Origin: Megamerina dolium
Taxonomy: Eukaryota > Arthropoda > Insecta > Diptera > Megamerinidae
DNA: 64,000 nt
Direction of reading: 5' to 3'
Assembly: GCA_963854835.1 (NCBI GenBank)
Contig: OY978528.1
Coordinates: 33,277,335-33,341,334, forward strand
In this document: positions 1 through 11,420 of the stretch, in pieces
How the letters are laid out: every line of letters begins with the position of its first letter
Numbering within the stretch: position 1 is the first letter of the stretch
The notes under the pieces: generated by a model
What the model saw: the letters and a program-made list of their open reading frames with translations, nothing else
The model's database searches: none
Told to the model about the DNA's origin: nothing
Position numbers and translations under genes: made by a program

Positions 1-717
1 TGTATTTTCGGAAATTCGGGTATTTTACAAAAACAGAATACACGCTAAAACTATCAAGTAACGAAGTAACGAGCTTGGTGTAAAGTAAAATAATGATTTT
101 TTTCCTCAATATTGTTAAAGCATTAAGAAGTCGACATTAATTCTATTGGTTTGATCGAAATTACTTCATTTTTTAAATGATATAGTAGTAGTAGTCGCAA
201 ATCCGAAATTAGTTTTGTGGGAGCATCTATCGTTCAATTCAATATATCAATTCAATTTTCTTCTTCAACATTATTTCAAGGTTTTTTTGTTAATTAATGT
301 CGAAATGATTGTACATAGTTCAATATACATTTTTTTAAATCATTTAAAAAATGTCTCATTCCAGTAAATAACAAGTGGAGGAATCACATCTATATTTGCA
401 CTTCAATCACTTTAAACGTTTGCTCATCTGGGAAAACAATACAAATACCTAAAATAAAAAATACATACACAACTTAAGTCCGAGGTGAAAAAACTAATTG
501 CGTTCCACAATGTTTTGATATATTTAAGCACATTACATATTTAAATTTGGTACTTACATATATACATGCGTCTGGAAGCAAATACATTCATTTTTTATTT
601 TATATTCTAAAATATCTCACAATATTTACACTATTTATCTACATATTTTATATCTTAATTGTTTCCTTAATATGCATATGTGATTACTAAGTATTTGACG
701 CCAATGCAGCTCAACTG
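1..717 (-). other. bin: 3' flank / probable 3' UTR of biniou
   Basis: This AT-rich stretch lies downstream of the biniou stop codon and holds no convincing ORF. An AATAAA hexamer on the minus strand (594-599) sits about 120 bases after the stop and is a plausible poly(A) signal. That is inferred from position only, since no transcript evidence is available here. Confidence 0.4.
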
Positions 718-1067
718 CTAATTAGAATATTTAATGTGCTCATAATAGCCACCATTACTGGCAACATTTAATTGCTGATTGTGCAGTGGTGATGTGGACA
801 TTGGTGTAGCTAATGGTGGTGACAACGAAGGCAAATATACTGGTTTCCGATCAATGAGTGCATCATGATCACCTCCATCTACGGTAGAGGAGCTTGACAT
901 AGCCAACGATGATAGAGGTGGAGGCGGAGGTGGTGGAGGTGCTGATGATACTGATGCTGTTGTTGGCGGTCGTGGTGATGGTGAAGGTGATGATAATATT
1001 GACATATGTTGCTGATGTTGATGGTGATGTTGATGTTGTAAATTTGCATAGTTTGACATCCGTAAAC
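718..1067 (-). CDS. bin: biniou (FoxF) coding exon 4, C-terminal end
   Basis: This is the last coding exon. It follows an AG acceptor at 1068-1069 and ends in TAG at 718-720. It joins exon 3 in phase 1, giving the junction D-N-G-L-R. It encodes about 116 residues of low-complexity activator-type sequence: a His/Gln run, a run of eight prolines, Ser-rich stretches, then a conserved block around DRKPVYLP-SLSPP and a terminus YYEHIKYSN. From memory Drosophila Biniou has the same block and a similar YYEGLKYAN end, which supports orthology and shows the gene reaches its natural stop. No break is seen. Confidence 0.9.
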
Positions 1068-1320
1068 CTAAAAGGTACAAATAGAAAAAGGGATTTATGA
1101 ATTTAAAAGTTTTTTAAGTCAATAGGAGTTTTCTCTACTAATTTTCACATCTGTAACCAAATTCTATATTTAGTCAATACCATAGTATAAAATTATCAGA
1201 ACGAGGGCAACTTCAAACTTTCCGGAAATACACAGAAGAAACATACTTTTTATATTCAAAATATTCGCTTTTAAATTTTCTACATGTACCTATGTACTTG
1301 GGGGGTGGGGGTGTGGGTTG

Positions 1321-1633
1321 GTGGGTTCCGTAGCTCAGTGGTTAGTGCGTTGGCCTTTTGATCTGTAGGTCGTGGGTTCGATCCCCGGCTGAAGCATAAC
1401 AAAATTTGATATCGAAAAGATTTTTCTTTCGAACGGTACCCACCTGCAGGCAAGAATTGCCATTTTTCCGGCAGTAACAATTTACCAAAAATGCTTCTTA
1501 AAGAGCTCTGTGACAAAAACTAATTTAAAGTGATGTCACAAGGGTTCTGCCGTTCGGAACCGGCTAATATAAGTAGGTCCCTTCTAATGCTGTCCAAATT
1601 TAACACGCACAACAGTATTGGAAGAGAAGCTCG
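1321..1633 (+). mobile_element. tRNA-headed SINE, copy a (in biniou intron 3)
   Basis: The head is tRNA-like, with an A box (TAGCTCAGTGG, 1331-1341) and a B box (GGTTCGATCC, 1375-1384), the internal RNA polymerase III promoter. A family-specific body follows, including the TTTCTTTCGAACGGTACCCACCTG stretch and the GTGATGTCACAAGGGTTCTG stretch. The 3' end abuts copy b in opposite orientation, so the last part (GGGGCTTTAAGTGCCACAT in other copies) is missing. The copy lies antisense to biniou. Confidence 0.85.
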
Positions 1634-1868
1634 GCTATTTTAGCCGGTTCCGATCGGAATAACTCTTGCGACATCACTTTTTCTGAGCCTTAGCACAGAG
1701 ATCTTTTAGAATCTTGCCGAAGGAATATCCAATTGCTTGCCGACAGGCAGCTACCGTTCGAAAGAAAAATATTTTCAATCTTAAATTTATTATGTGTCAG
1801 CCGGGAATTGAACCCACGGCCTACAAGCCAGAAAGCCAACGCATTAACCACTGGGCGACGGCACCCAC
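1634..1868 (-). mobile_element. tRNA-headed SINE, copy b, tail to tail with copy a
   Basis: This is the reverse complement of the same SINE family. It runs from the body (GCCGGTTCCGATCGG) to a tRNA-like head whose complement ends in GGCGACGGCACCCA. It directly abuts copy a, so the two form a foldback with arms of over 200 bp inside intron 3 of biniou. The head is more diverged than in copy a. Confidence 0.8.
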
Positions 1869-3888
1869 TTGATAATTTTACAAATTCATACAACATATTG
1901 CCAATGGAGAGAACATATTGTTCATGGGAAGCAATAATTATCAGAGCTGTTATCTTGATAAATAAAATGTCAATTTGATAATTGACAACCAATCTTTAAT
2001 TTCTACTAAAAGTTCGCTATGGCAACATTTTCAAATTGAACGCAAAGTCTTTGCAACAATCTTTTTAAGTTTGTAAACGATCCAATGCAGCGAACATACT
2101 TATTTGACGACATCTTTCAATTGCTTTTATGAAGATAAAAAATGCCCACATACATAAATATTACCACTGATAAAACTTATATCTGGCAATCAAAACAGAT
2201 GGTAGGGAATAATACCAATACCTATGGGCACCTCTATTTCTGGTTACGTCACATGCCGATCAACATAATCGATGTTTGCTGGAAGAACAAAGGTTGAAAG
2301 ACGACGCTCTTCAAGGTAGTATCTCCACGCTTAAATTATGGATTTCCTTTTGGATTGTCCTTCATTAAAAAAAGTATAAAACTACATTGCAATAAGAAAC
2401 TTGGTCTATGTATTGGATATTTAAGGCAGGATAAAAAAGATTTTTTAAATATTGTAAATTTTAAAGGTGCGGAGTACATTAGAAACTTTACAAAACTATG
2501 TTTGATTATACGTAGGCTATTTTCATAGGAATAACCATCATGGTACAGTAAAAATCAACGTAATCTCGTAGAATGGAATAAAATCCATATATTCAGTATC
2601 GCCTTCTTATCCACTATATTTAAATCTTTACGTAATTCCCGATAAAATTTCTTAAATACGACTTAAACTAAAACTTCAAATCTTCGTTTGAATACGTAAA
2701 AGTATCTCACGAAAATTATGCGATAAATAGTGCGTCAGTGTGTTTTTTGTGAGTCGAAGAACATTATTATTTTATTATTATTTGAAAAAGGTTGACATAA
2801 AAGTCGGGCAGTTCGACATAAAAGATCTTTTCTGCTTAAAAAAAATAGCTCTGTGGAGGCGGACGCGATTTCCTAATATAAGCTGGGTTAACATTTGCTT
2901 TAGTGAATTTAAAGCCAGTCGAACTGAGGAAGTATTCAATCGTACTGATACTTTCTTTCTTGTGCGAACTAAGCCAGGCAGTGGTAAAAAATATAATGTG
3001 CTGAGGCATTTCATCGTCTTCCAACGTGAAAGATTCAATCAAAATCAACAAGTCATCTCTTGAGATAGATCCACATTATGAAGGTGATAGCTGGGGATAT
3101 GATGGTTGCCGGATAAGTATCCTGTAAGTAATCTTAAATGAGGCTTTATTTATTCTGGTGAACTGTATTTATTCTGGTGAGCTCTTTGGTTTGTCCAAGA
3201 GGAGGTATGTAGTTCCAGTAGCAGTTTTTGTGACCACTTCTAAACGAGTGATCTGGTGGAGGAACATGAAATCCCAAAACATGGTCCTGAACCGATGTTA
3301 TGAAGTGACCAACCTATTCCGGCTAGTTCTTCTGTAGCCTCGTTTTCGCCAATGGCAAGGAATTCAAGTCAAATTTAGAAAAAAACCCCAAAGACAGAGA
3401 GCCTTAATGTCATTTTGTCTATTCACGAAGATAGTGATTACTGCACTGTTCAGAGTTTCACCAAGGAAAATATATGTAAAGCTGCTATGAATTATGAGCC
3501 GATCAAACAATGAGTACGATTGAGTTAATTAAAATATTTGCTTCATATAATCATTTAAGTACTTCAAACTTTTATCTCCAATGGTCATATTTTCAACACA
3601 TTTGGAGTGCGTATGTAAGAAAAAAAAATGGTTTTAATGAAATTTGACGATCAAACAATCAAATTATTCAAAAAATTTAAGTCAAAGTGAATGGCTTCTA
3701 CCCAAAGAACAAATCAAAAATCAAAATAGGAATCATTAGCAAAAGGCGTTGTAATAAAGAGTTTTTATGAAAAATTCGATTGTTAACACAAACGAGATAT
3801 GCAATAGCAACGGTTTAATGCTATGCGTAGCTCGTAAACAACATCAAGTGGACAAGAAGAAAACCCGACACTGCTTTATGTTTCTTTT
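1869..3888. other. biniou intron 3, unassigned
   Basis: This is intronic sequence with no gene I can support. An ORF-like stretch near 2740-3063 lacks recognisable domains and has an overlapping antisense ORF of similar length. Old repeat relics are possible but I could not name any. Confidence 0.4.
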
Positions 3889-4370
3889 CTTTTATGTTAA
3901 TTATTTCGATCAGACGTTTGTAACCACTTGAAGGAAGCTCCGATGGTATAGACAAGTATATATATTCTTGATCAGCGTCGCCTAAATAGTCGATTTACCG
4001 ATGTCCGTTCAACCGTCCGTTCGTCCATAAGTCTGTCACCTGGCTAATTCGCACAAATTTGGCAAAAGTGACCTATGATCTAAGGGTACGAATGCAATTG
4101 GTAACGAGCATGATCGGTCAACTGCCACGAACACACGGAGCAATCAAAGTGACTAACCTTGAAATTGAAAAAACGAAAACCGTTATAACTTCGGCCGTCT
4201 TCTGCCTACAATAACCACCTTTGACACTTAGATGAATATTGTAGTCGGAAATAAAGTGGCTCATATATAAAGTTGCGTAATTTTTTTAGCTCCCATACAA
4301 GGTGCCCGTTGTATTTTAGAAGCAAAGATAATTCTGCTAAAATTGGTGAGTCCACGTCCACAAACTGTTT
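3889..4370 (+). repeat. DINE-1-like (Helentron-type) dispersed repeat, copy 1
   Basis: It starts with a GATCAGACGTTTGTAACCAC motif. A TATATATTCTTGATCAGCGTC stretch and a GTCCGTTC-rich stretch follow, then a module with AGCTCCCATACAAGG. The order matches two other copies in the window (35280 and 42728). From memory it resembles the 5' portion of Drosophila DINE-1, a non-autonomous Helitron-related element. No coding capacity is seen. Confidence 0.55.
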
Positions 4371-5078
4371 TTTTTTTGAATAAATACATAAACTATCATT
4401 AATCAAACGTGTTTACTTCTAGGTTTTTTGTTTTCAAAAACTTCATAAAAACGCAGCTGGTAACCCTTACTGGCAGAAATTTGAAAAATTTTTAGTACAG
4501 AACTTTGAAGCTCTATTTCACGATCATATAGATATTTTTCATGTTGCAAATAACCATATTTTGTTTTTTTCTTTATGCCTTATGTGTACTAAACTAAGTT
4601 GGCTAAGTTAATTGAGGTGGGCTCGGTAGTTTCCTAGTCACTCTTAGTTATTCTTAAGGACAAAAAAACTCCTCTAAGAACTCCATGAATTAAAAATATT
4701 TTTTAAGTTTTCCCCATAAAACTGGATAAATTTTGCCCCATAGCACAGAGTCGGAACAATCAAATACAAATTAGTCATATAAATGCATATGTATAATAAA
4801 TTTATACGCACATATAAATGCATTACTCAATGCAGTGATCAAACATATGAGAGCATTGCACTCAAAATTGGTCATAAAAGTTTAAGCGCATGCGTCGCAT
4901 ATTTGTCAATACTAGTTGCACACTTATGTATGTGTAGACGACCACCAAGATGAAACTGCCACTTACGAGTATGCGCGTACACATGAATCATAATTATTCT
5001 CATATTGTTTTTTTTTTTTTTTATTTTTCTTACAATTGCACATTTTTAGATTGATATACCGCCCACGTATTTGCTTAC

Positions 5079-5490
5079 CATTATCAATGTTGTAAATAGC
5101 AGCACCAGATGCACCAATTCCAATGCCACCACCGCCGCCAGCACTAGAATTATTATTACTGTTACCAGTGCTAGTATAGGGATAACAATTTGCAGCAACC
5201 AAGGAAGCGGTGGCATAATCCATAGAAGGGTTTGTACTCGATGCGGTTGATGATGACGCCAGCGAAGTGCTTGTTGATGAGATGATTGCATGAGCAAGAG
5301 GTGGCGATGGGTTATTACTGCTGTGCAACGCATTGCTCGAAACAGTCGCAATATTTGAATATTGTGGTAAAGCGACTTGTGTATGATTCCCATGAGGATT
5401 CCAAGTATCGGTGAATCCACTAGGTGTTGCATTGGGCGGTGCATATTCAAAAGAACCATATGATTGTGCCGCATAAAAATTGCCATTATC
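5079..5490 (-). CDS. bin: biniou (FoxF) coding exon 3
   Basis: The exon is bounded by an AG acceptor at 5491-5492 and a GT donor at 5077-5078. It enters in phase 0 and leaves in phase 1. It encodes about 137 residues C-terminal to the forkhead domain, starting DNGNFYAAQSYGSFEY, then TWNPHG, LPQYSNIA, a Ser/Thr-rich stretch, SPPLAHAI, DYATASLVAA and a Gly-rich run. From memory Drosophila Biniou has the same ordered landmarks (ADPWNAH, LPQYTNIS, PPLAHS, DYAPTASLVAAGY). The region is presumably a transactivation segment and is otherwise disordered. Confidence 0.9.
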
Positions 5491-5554
5491 CTTTGATAGA
5501 ATCAATGAATCAGTTAATATCAACTTTATGATTATGTCTATCTATTCTTCTTAC

Positions 5555-5828
5555 CGTTCCAGGATCATATGATGATGGCGCATAAAATACATTTGTTGCT
5601 GAATATGGTTTCACTTTCAGCTTGGAACGATAACCACGTGGACGTCGTCGCAGACTGCCTTCATCCTCAAACATATATGCTGAATTTTGTTCTATTGTCC
5701 AATAATTACCTTTGCCAGGCTTGCCAACACCCATACCTTTTGGTAACTTTTTAAAACACTCATTTAAACTCAGATTATGTCGCACCGAATTCTTCCAGCC
5801 AACATAAGCACCGCGAAAGAACTCAAAT
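5555..5828 (-). CDS. bin: biniou (FoxF) coding exon 2, core of forkhead domain
   Basis: The exon lies between an AG acceptor at 5829-5830 and a GT donor at 5553-5554. It completes the forkhead DNA-binding domain begun in exon 1, with [14 protein letters not shown], the recognition-helix region [11 protein letters not shown], then [20 protein letters not shown] and the basic wing [16 protein letters not shown], which may also act as a nuclear localisation signal. The [14 protein letters not shown] insertion and [15 protein letters not shown] tail fit FoxF/Biniou rather than FoxO, FoxK or the fd paralogues. Exon 1 leaves two bases of an Arg codon that this exon completes. All landmark residues appear intact. 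Confidence 0.95.
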
Positions 5829-6887
5829 CTGCAAAGTAATAATAATATGCATATAAGTGTCAGTGTGCATTTTCATAATGATTAGCATAAACAAGTAAAA
5901 AACAAAAGCAACACTTGCTCTGCTGTAACGCCGTTGTTTTATTCAAGTGGATACCAAAGTGATAGATTGATGATATAGTACATATTGTATGTATGTTGCA
6001 TACTCATATATAACTTCGATCTCGTACGCACTGATATGAATGGGTTACCGAATTTCTTTATAATTGCACGAATATGAGAATTTATTTTAAACCTCATGTA
6101 TCACAATAAACAGCAAGCTAATAAGGTTCCGATTCTAAGGTACTCATATTCTTGTAAAAACAAACATAAATGAGCTCGTACTTGGTGCTGAATCTAAGCC
6201 AATACGCGCAGTGCAGTATAAAGTCATTGGACTCTGAAGGGGAAATCGATTTTTATAAAATACCAGTGTATACCATTTATGTACATATATGTCAACAAAT
6301 ATGCACAATATGCAGATTGCAATGATCAAAGCTGGAATTTCCTGCATTATAGCAATATGATGAGTTTATGGCGCCTAATTGGCAATTCTTCCAACAATAA
6401 AAATCTATGCCTAATCTTTTTACTTGATTCTAGGGATCGCCTATAACAGTGCAGTTATGCTTAAAGCAATCGGTTGCTGAGTGCAACGCACATATTGTCG
6501 CAGTAGCAGAATTTCCTATTATAGGTCCAGAATAACATCAAATTAGACAATACTGCAAGAACGCCTGAACAGCGATTTCAGGGTTAGCTTTGCAAAGAGG
6601 AACGAATGGAAACGAAATAGTCTTCAAACGTAATATGATATCCAAGTTTAACCTAATGGTTTTGAAAATTTACTATGGAGTTGGTTCTGGAAATTTCTCA
6701 CCACATTCAGGCAGAAGTTGTGTCAAATAAAAATACCGATTCTGGCAATTAGAAAGGCATAATTCCCAGAAAAGTATTTCCTCAACAATATGCTCAGTGT
6801 TCAGCAATTGGAAATTAGTTTAAAGAACATATTCATCATCATCAACTCGACGGAATGGATCTAGTTAGATACACTTCTTTACAATAT

Positions 6888-8157
6888 GTAAATAAAACAC
6901 ATATAAAATATTTTTTATGATGATATTTCTTTTTTATTATAAAGTTTGAACGTTGACATTATGTGTGAAATACTACATCATTTAAATGACCACCACGCGA
7001 ATTGTTGCAAGCATCGATTCTTTTGAGGTAATTTTCGACCACTTTTTGACACATATTGGGCAGTATCTCAGCCATAACGTGACGAATGTTGATTTTTAGG
7101 TGCTCAAGAGTTAAAGGTTTATCTGCATAAACACGGTCATTCGCGTAGCCCCACAGAAAAATGTCAAGCGGTGTCAAATCGCATGATCTTGGTGGCCACT
7201 TGATATCGCCACGACGAGAAATTACGCGGCCAGAAAATTTCTCTTGCAATAAAGCCATATTCGCTCGAGTTGTGTGGCATGTGGCACCGTCTTGTTGAAA
7301 CCACATATTCTCTAAGTCGTATTCTTCAATAGCAGGCAAAAAAAAGTCGGTTATCATATGACCATAACGCTCCGAATTGACGGTGACAGTCGTTCCATCG
7401 TCGTTTTCGAAGAAGTAAGGTCCAATCACACCTCCGGACCAAAGAGCGCACCAAGCAGTGACTTTTTGTGGATGTAGTGGCCTCTCTTCAATTACTTGAG
7501 AATTCTCAGAACCCCAAATACGACAATTTTGTTTGTCAACATACCCACCGAGTGAGAAATGTGCTTCGTCGCTGAAGAAAATTTTGTTCGAAAAATCGCC
7601 GTCCACCGCCTGTTGTTCAAGCACCCATTCGACGTATCTACGATGTTGTGAATGGTCAGCTGGCTTCAGTTGTTGTGTGAGCTGGATTTTATATGGATGT
7701 AGGTGTAGATCCAAATACAAAATACGCCATAATGTGCCGTAAGACAGTCCTAATTCCTGAGAACGACGAGGAATCGACACATTCGGGTCTTCGGCAACAC
7801 TTTCACTTACAGCAGCGATATTTTCGGTGGTACGAGCGAAACGATGATGCACTGGCCTTACAATATCTGTAACCGATCCAGTCTCTTCATATTTCTTCAC
7901 AATTTTGCCAATTGCTTGCGTAGTTGGACGATTATGTAAACCATAATCTCCTCTTAAAGCACGATATGTGGCTGTGGCAGAATCACCATTTTTGTAGTAG
8001 GTTTTTACAATTTTAATGCGTTGTGCGATAGTTAAGCGATCCATTTTCGCAAATGTCAGACTTTGAACTGAAAAAGAAAGAAATTGTTTTAACAGTCAGT
8101 TTGACAGATGTCGAATTCTAGCCCTATACTTTTGAAACCGCGAAATGGGTAACCCTT
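6888..8157 (-). mobile_element. DD41D (rosa-like) mariner, copy 1, missing 3' TIR
   Basis: On the minus strand the element starts with the family TIR (AAGGGTTACCCATTTCGCGG, at 8157 reading down), preceded by a TA. It continues through the transposase and a 3' UTR matching copy 2. The 3' side stops at about 6888: the roughly 30-bp 3' TIR seen in copies 2 and 3 is absent. The copy lies in biniou intron 1 in the same transcriptional orientation. Outside both ends lies TTTACAATAT (6878-6887 and 8156-8165). Confidence 0.85.
6959..8044 (-). CDS. DD41D mariner transposase, uninterrupted ORF
   Basis: This is a 361-residue ORF running from MDRLTIAQR to a stop just inside the 3' UTR. Residues 1 to about 110 form an N-terminal helix-turn-helix region resembling the DUF4817 type. 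The catalytic domain has candidate acids Asp159 (FFSDEAHF), Asp252 (FQQDGATCH) and Asp294 (LTPLDIFLWG), leaving 41 residues between the second and third. From memory DD41D is the rosa-type mariner signature, first described in Ceratitis. The enzyme would cut and rejoin element ends at TA sites in the nucleus. No stop or frameshift is seen. With one TIR lost this copy is unlikely to move itself, but its protein could act in trans. Confidence 0.9.
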   Translation of the reverse strand: MDRLTIAQRIKIVKTYYKNGDSATATYRALRGDYGLHNRPTTQAIGKIVKKYEETGSVTDIVRPVHHRFARTTENIAAVSESVAEDPNVSIPRRSQELGLSYGTLWRILYLDLHLHPYKIQLTQQLKPADHSQHRRYVEWVLEQQAVDGDFSNKIFFSDEAHFSLGGYVDKQNCRIWGSENSQVIEERPLHPQKVTAWCALWSGGVIGPYFFENDDGTTVTVNSERYGHMITDFFLPAIEEYDLENMWFQQDGATCHTTRANMALLQEKFSGRVISRRGDIKWPPRSCDLTPLDIFLWGYANDRVYADKPLTLEHLKINIRHVMAEILPNMCQKVVENYLKRIDACNNSRGGHLNDVVFHT

Positions 8158-8696
8158 TACAATATTAAAAAAAAGTTGTATTGATTGTATTAGTTGTGCC
8201 CCATGCTAATTTGATGATTCTTAGGTACACTTTTTCAATTCTTTGTCAGAATTCTCATATTTTTTTCACACATATTATTAGTTTAAACAATTAAAAAGGA
8301 GAAATATTTCAAACAAGAATTTTAAACGCAATAGCTAACTCAAATGGTGGCCGGGAAAGTCAGGCTGAAGAAGATATTTCAGAAATGTTCAATGATTCAA
8401 ATAAATTCCTACTGCAAGTAACTAGACATCGGCAAATAAAATAATCGAAGAAATGGACAATAATTGCTTTGATGGCAAAACAAAAACTATGAAAATGTGT
8501 GGATTCGTTTTTTGGACATTCGCTGCAGTTACTCATATCTGCGTTTGACACCTTCTTGGCAGTCACATTGCAGAGCAAAGTCTCCTCCAATCGACAAGAA
8601 ACTAAAATTTGCTGAACATATTTTAAATGCAGCGAAACAGATTGGTCTCAAGATACAAATTTCTCACTAAATAAAAAAAAATTACAAAATAAATAG

Positions 8697-9022
8697 TTCG
8701 CACTTAGAAGCTCCAAAGAATCCTTTGGCCGAACTTCTATTTGAGTATTTTCGAGCGTAATTTGTGTTTGGAAAATTTCGGATGAGATTTCTCGATTTCA
8801 AGTGGCAGAACGCCCTTGTCATTATTTTTTCTAAGCTTTGTCATACAGCTCTTTTAGAAATATTTTCGATGTTCAAAGTATTACTATTGAAAGAATTGAC
8901 AATTACTATCCTACAGATGAATACTATTTGAAAGAAACCATTTCTTGAATAAAATTCTGTTGAACTGGCCGCAATGGAGTTCGTATCCACGATCTGTGCG
9001 CTAAAGAGCAACGCACTACTTC
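8697..9022 (-). mobile_element. tRNA-headed SINE, old degenerate copy
   Basis: Scattered matches occur in the right order on the minus strand: GCACTTAGAAGCTCC, GGCCGAACTTCT, TTGTCATACAGCTCTTTTAGAA, GAATTGACAATT, and a decayed head near 8965-9022. Substitutions are many and no TSD was found, so this is an old insertion in biniou intron 1. Confidence 0.5.
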
Positions 9023-10198
9023 TACTACTAACTACTACGAACTACTCACTTATACACGGTATTCATATTATAGTACCATTTAATGATCAACTGGCAAATG
9101 CACTTAGTTAGTAAATAATGAGAAATTAATAGTAATTGATTTTTTCACACAAAATATAAGAGTACTATTGTAGCACATTATCTTAAGACGGGATACACAC
9201 GACTTACGTAAGTCGTTTGCATAAGCGCTAAAACATTCTACAAGAGCGTGGCGCGTAAAAAAATTCTAGGACAAGTGATGAAATATCAAAATTAAGTAGA
9301 AGAGTATAAGTATTGCAAACTATATTATATATCAGAACATAATCGCTACCTCCGCTTTCAGATCGAACTAGACAATTGCCCTGTATTGCCAAAAGAAATT
9401 TAAATATTGTGATCGGATAGTATCGATTTGATGCTAATGTGTGGCAATATGTCCGTTCGCGTACGTATTAGTTTTTACAAATTATTACAAATTTTACTAT
9501 TTCTTACTGGAAATGTGTTCGCGTACGCCAAAAACCAGTAAAAGAGGGAAAATTGAGAGAGCAGATTATTTCCGCTCTGTGATAATTCTTGCATATTTTT
9601 ACTGGTAATATTTCTACTAGTAAGAATTCGTAACATAGAAAAAACAGCTGTTCTTACTGACAAGTGACAGAACTGAAGGAGTTTGGAAATTACTAGTAAA
9701 TCTTACAAATTTACCGTTCGTGTACTTTTTACTTTTTTCTCATTTTTAGCGTGGATTTTTATTACGCTCTTGATTTGTGTTGATAGAGAAATTTTAGTAG
9801 TAAATTACGTGAAAGAACCTAATTCCTTAGGTGTTTTGACAATGGTGCAGAAGAAATTTAATTTTTAAACAGCAGTCAGGTTTAAAGACTTTAGATGAAC
9901 AAATTTGACCGGCAATTACGAATATTTTTCAAACATTATAGTTTGCGATTGGTAATAAGTGTTTTACTTATTGCCAATTGGATATTATATAATTATTGGA
10001 TAACATAAATAATCAGGAATCTTTCAAGGGGGGTTAGTTAGTTATATACCATTATTGAAAAAAATATTTAAAGTTTATGCAAAGTGGTGCATTTTTGCTC
10101 AAACATAGTGAAATTCCAATTGTTTTATATTTTCGCAAAATATATGAATGTTGCATATTTTTGAGAAAAATGTTTAAAATACATCCTTTTATTCCACA

Positions 10199-10255
10199 AT
10201 AAATACGACTTCGTATTTATCGTTAATATTCCGGGGTCTCGCCCGGAATATTAAC
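10199..10255. repeat. two adjacent perfect hairpins
   Basis: The first has a 10-bp stem, ATAAATACGA / TCGTATTTAT (10199-10208 and 10211-10220), with a 2-base loop. The second begins one base later, with a 14-bp stem GTTAATATTCCGGG / CCCGGAATATTAAC (10222-10235 and 10242-10255) and a 6-base loop. Both stems are exact. This may be the remnant of a foldback transposon or a structured intronic RNA; the sequence does not decide. Confidence 0.7.
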
Positions 10256-11108
10256 CTTCAAAGACCTCATAATTTTGTGTAAATTTCGGGAAATCTCTGA
10301 TTATGGATGTCATTTTAAAATATTCGAATTGTTCACCAAATTATCAAGAGTATCTATTTCGTCAGAATCTCCAAAAGTTTACAAACTAACAAAACGGCTG
10401 CTAAATTTCCTATTTCAGAAGAATTTATATAATTTCTGACTACTGAAACATCTTCTACTTTTTCGAAACCTTTGCGAAATTTTATAATTGTGGCAATAAC
10501 TTTATACAGCATTACCGATTATGACACAATTATAAATACATTTTTCTATGGAGCAATTTTTAAATATTGGTAAAGATTTTTAAAAATTTCCTATTTTGGC
10601 AAAATTTTTGTTATGTTCTCATATTATATTGAAATATGAAATGACAAGCTCTCTGTACATCAACTTTAAGAACACATTTTTTTAATTTGCTGTACTTCTT
10701 CACTTTGGAACACACTAAAAAATTTGTAATAAAAAAACAACGATAAGACATCGCAATTTTTCCACAAGTTCACAAAATTGTTGCGAAAATATCGCTTAAT
10801 TTGATGAAATTTTCCTATCTATAAATTTTAACATTTTTTCAACATAAATATATAATTGTGGCAGTACTGATCTGCCGATGTTCGAATTACAGAACCCTCG
10901 TAACGTAACTCACAGTGCTCTTTTCGAAGCTTTTCAATGATAAATAATTATTGCTGCAACAGCCTGGGTGTGCTTGAACCCAAAGAACCCGGAATACTTT
11001 TCTTCAATAAATTCATTTCATTGACCTTATCGAAAAATGCGTTAGTTTTTAAATGTGAAACATCTAGGAAGATGACCTATAACTTGTATTTTATAGTTTA
11101 CTATAAAT

Positions 11109-11420
11109 AAAAAAAAATAAATAAATATGTGGCACTTGTAGGCCCCGAAGGGCCCTTTAGTCGAACTTATTTTCCAGTACTGTTCTGCGCGTTAAATTTT
11201 AACCGGTTCCAAACGGCTGAACCCTTGCGGCATCACTCTTTCTGAGCTTTGTCACAGAAGTCTTTTTAGAAGCTTTCTCATAGAAAAATGTTACTGATGG
11301 ACAAATCGACAATTAAAAAGTAAAAATATTTTCGATATTACAGTTGTACTTTAGCCGGGGATTGAACCCACCACCTACAGGCCAGAAGGTCAACGCACTA
11401 ACCACTGAGCTACGGCACCA
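11109..11420 (-). mobile_element. tRNA-headed SINE, copy c
   Basis: A minus-strand SINE with an A/T-rich tail (11109 onward), the GGCACTTGTAGGCCCC 3' end, the body, and a tRNA-like head whose complement ends GAGCTACGGCACCA. TATAAATA occurs on both sides (near 11102 and 11428) and may be the target duplication. It lies just upstream of the intron 1 donor of biniou, in the same orientation. Confidence 0.8.

Noticed and set aside
1331..1386. tRNA gene with A and B boxes
   Set aside because: The same head recurs with the same non-tRNA body at many sites, several with target duplications, so it is a SINE and not a tRNA gene. No stand-alone tRNA was found.
2740..3063. ORF of 107 codons in biniou intron 3
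   Set aside because: No domain or motif, with overlapping antisense ORFs of similar size; length is within chance.
4963..5078. Extension of biniou exon 3 into a Lys-rich tail
   Set aside because: The reading frame runs past a good GT donor at 5077-5078, and splicing to the acceptor at 1068 gives the conserved C-terminus.
7533..7742. ORFs antisense to the DD41D transposase (also at 22866-23075)
   Set aside because: They are shadows of the transposase frame and are conserved only because the element is.
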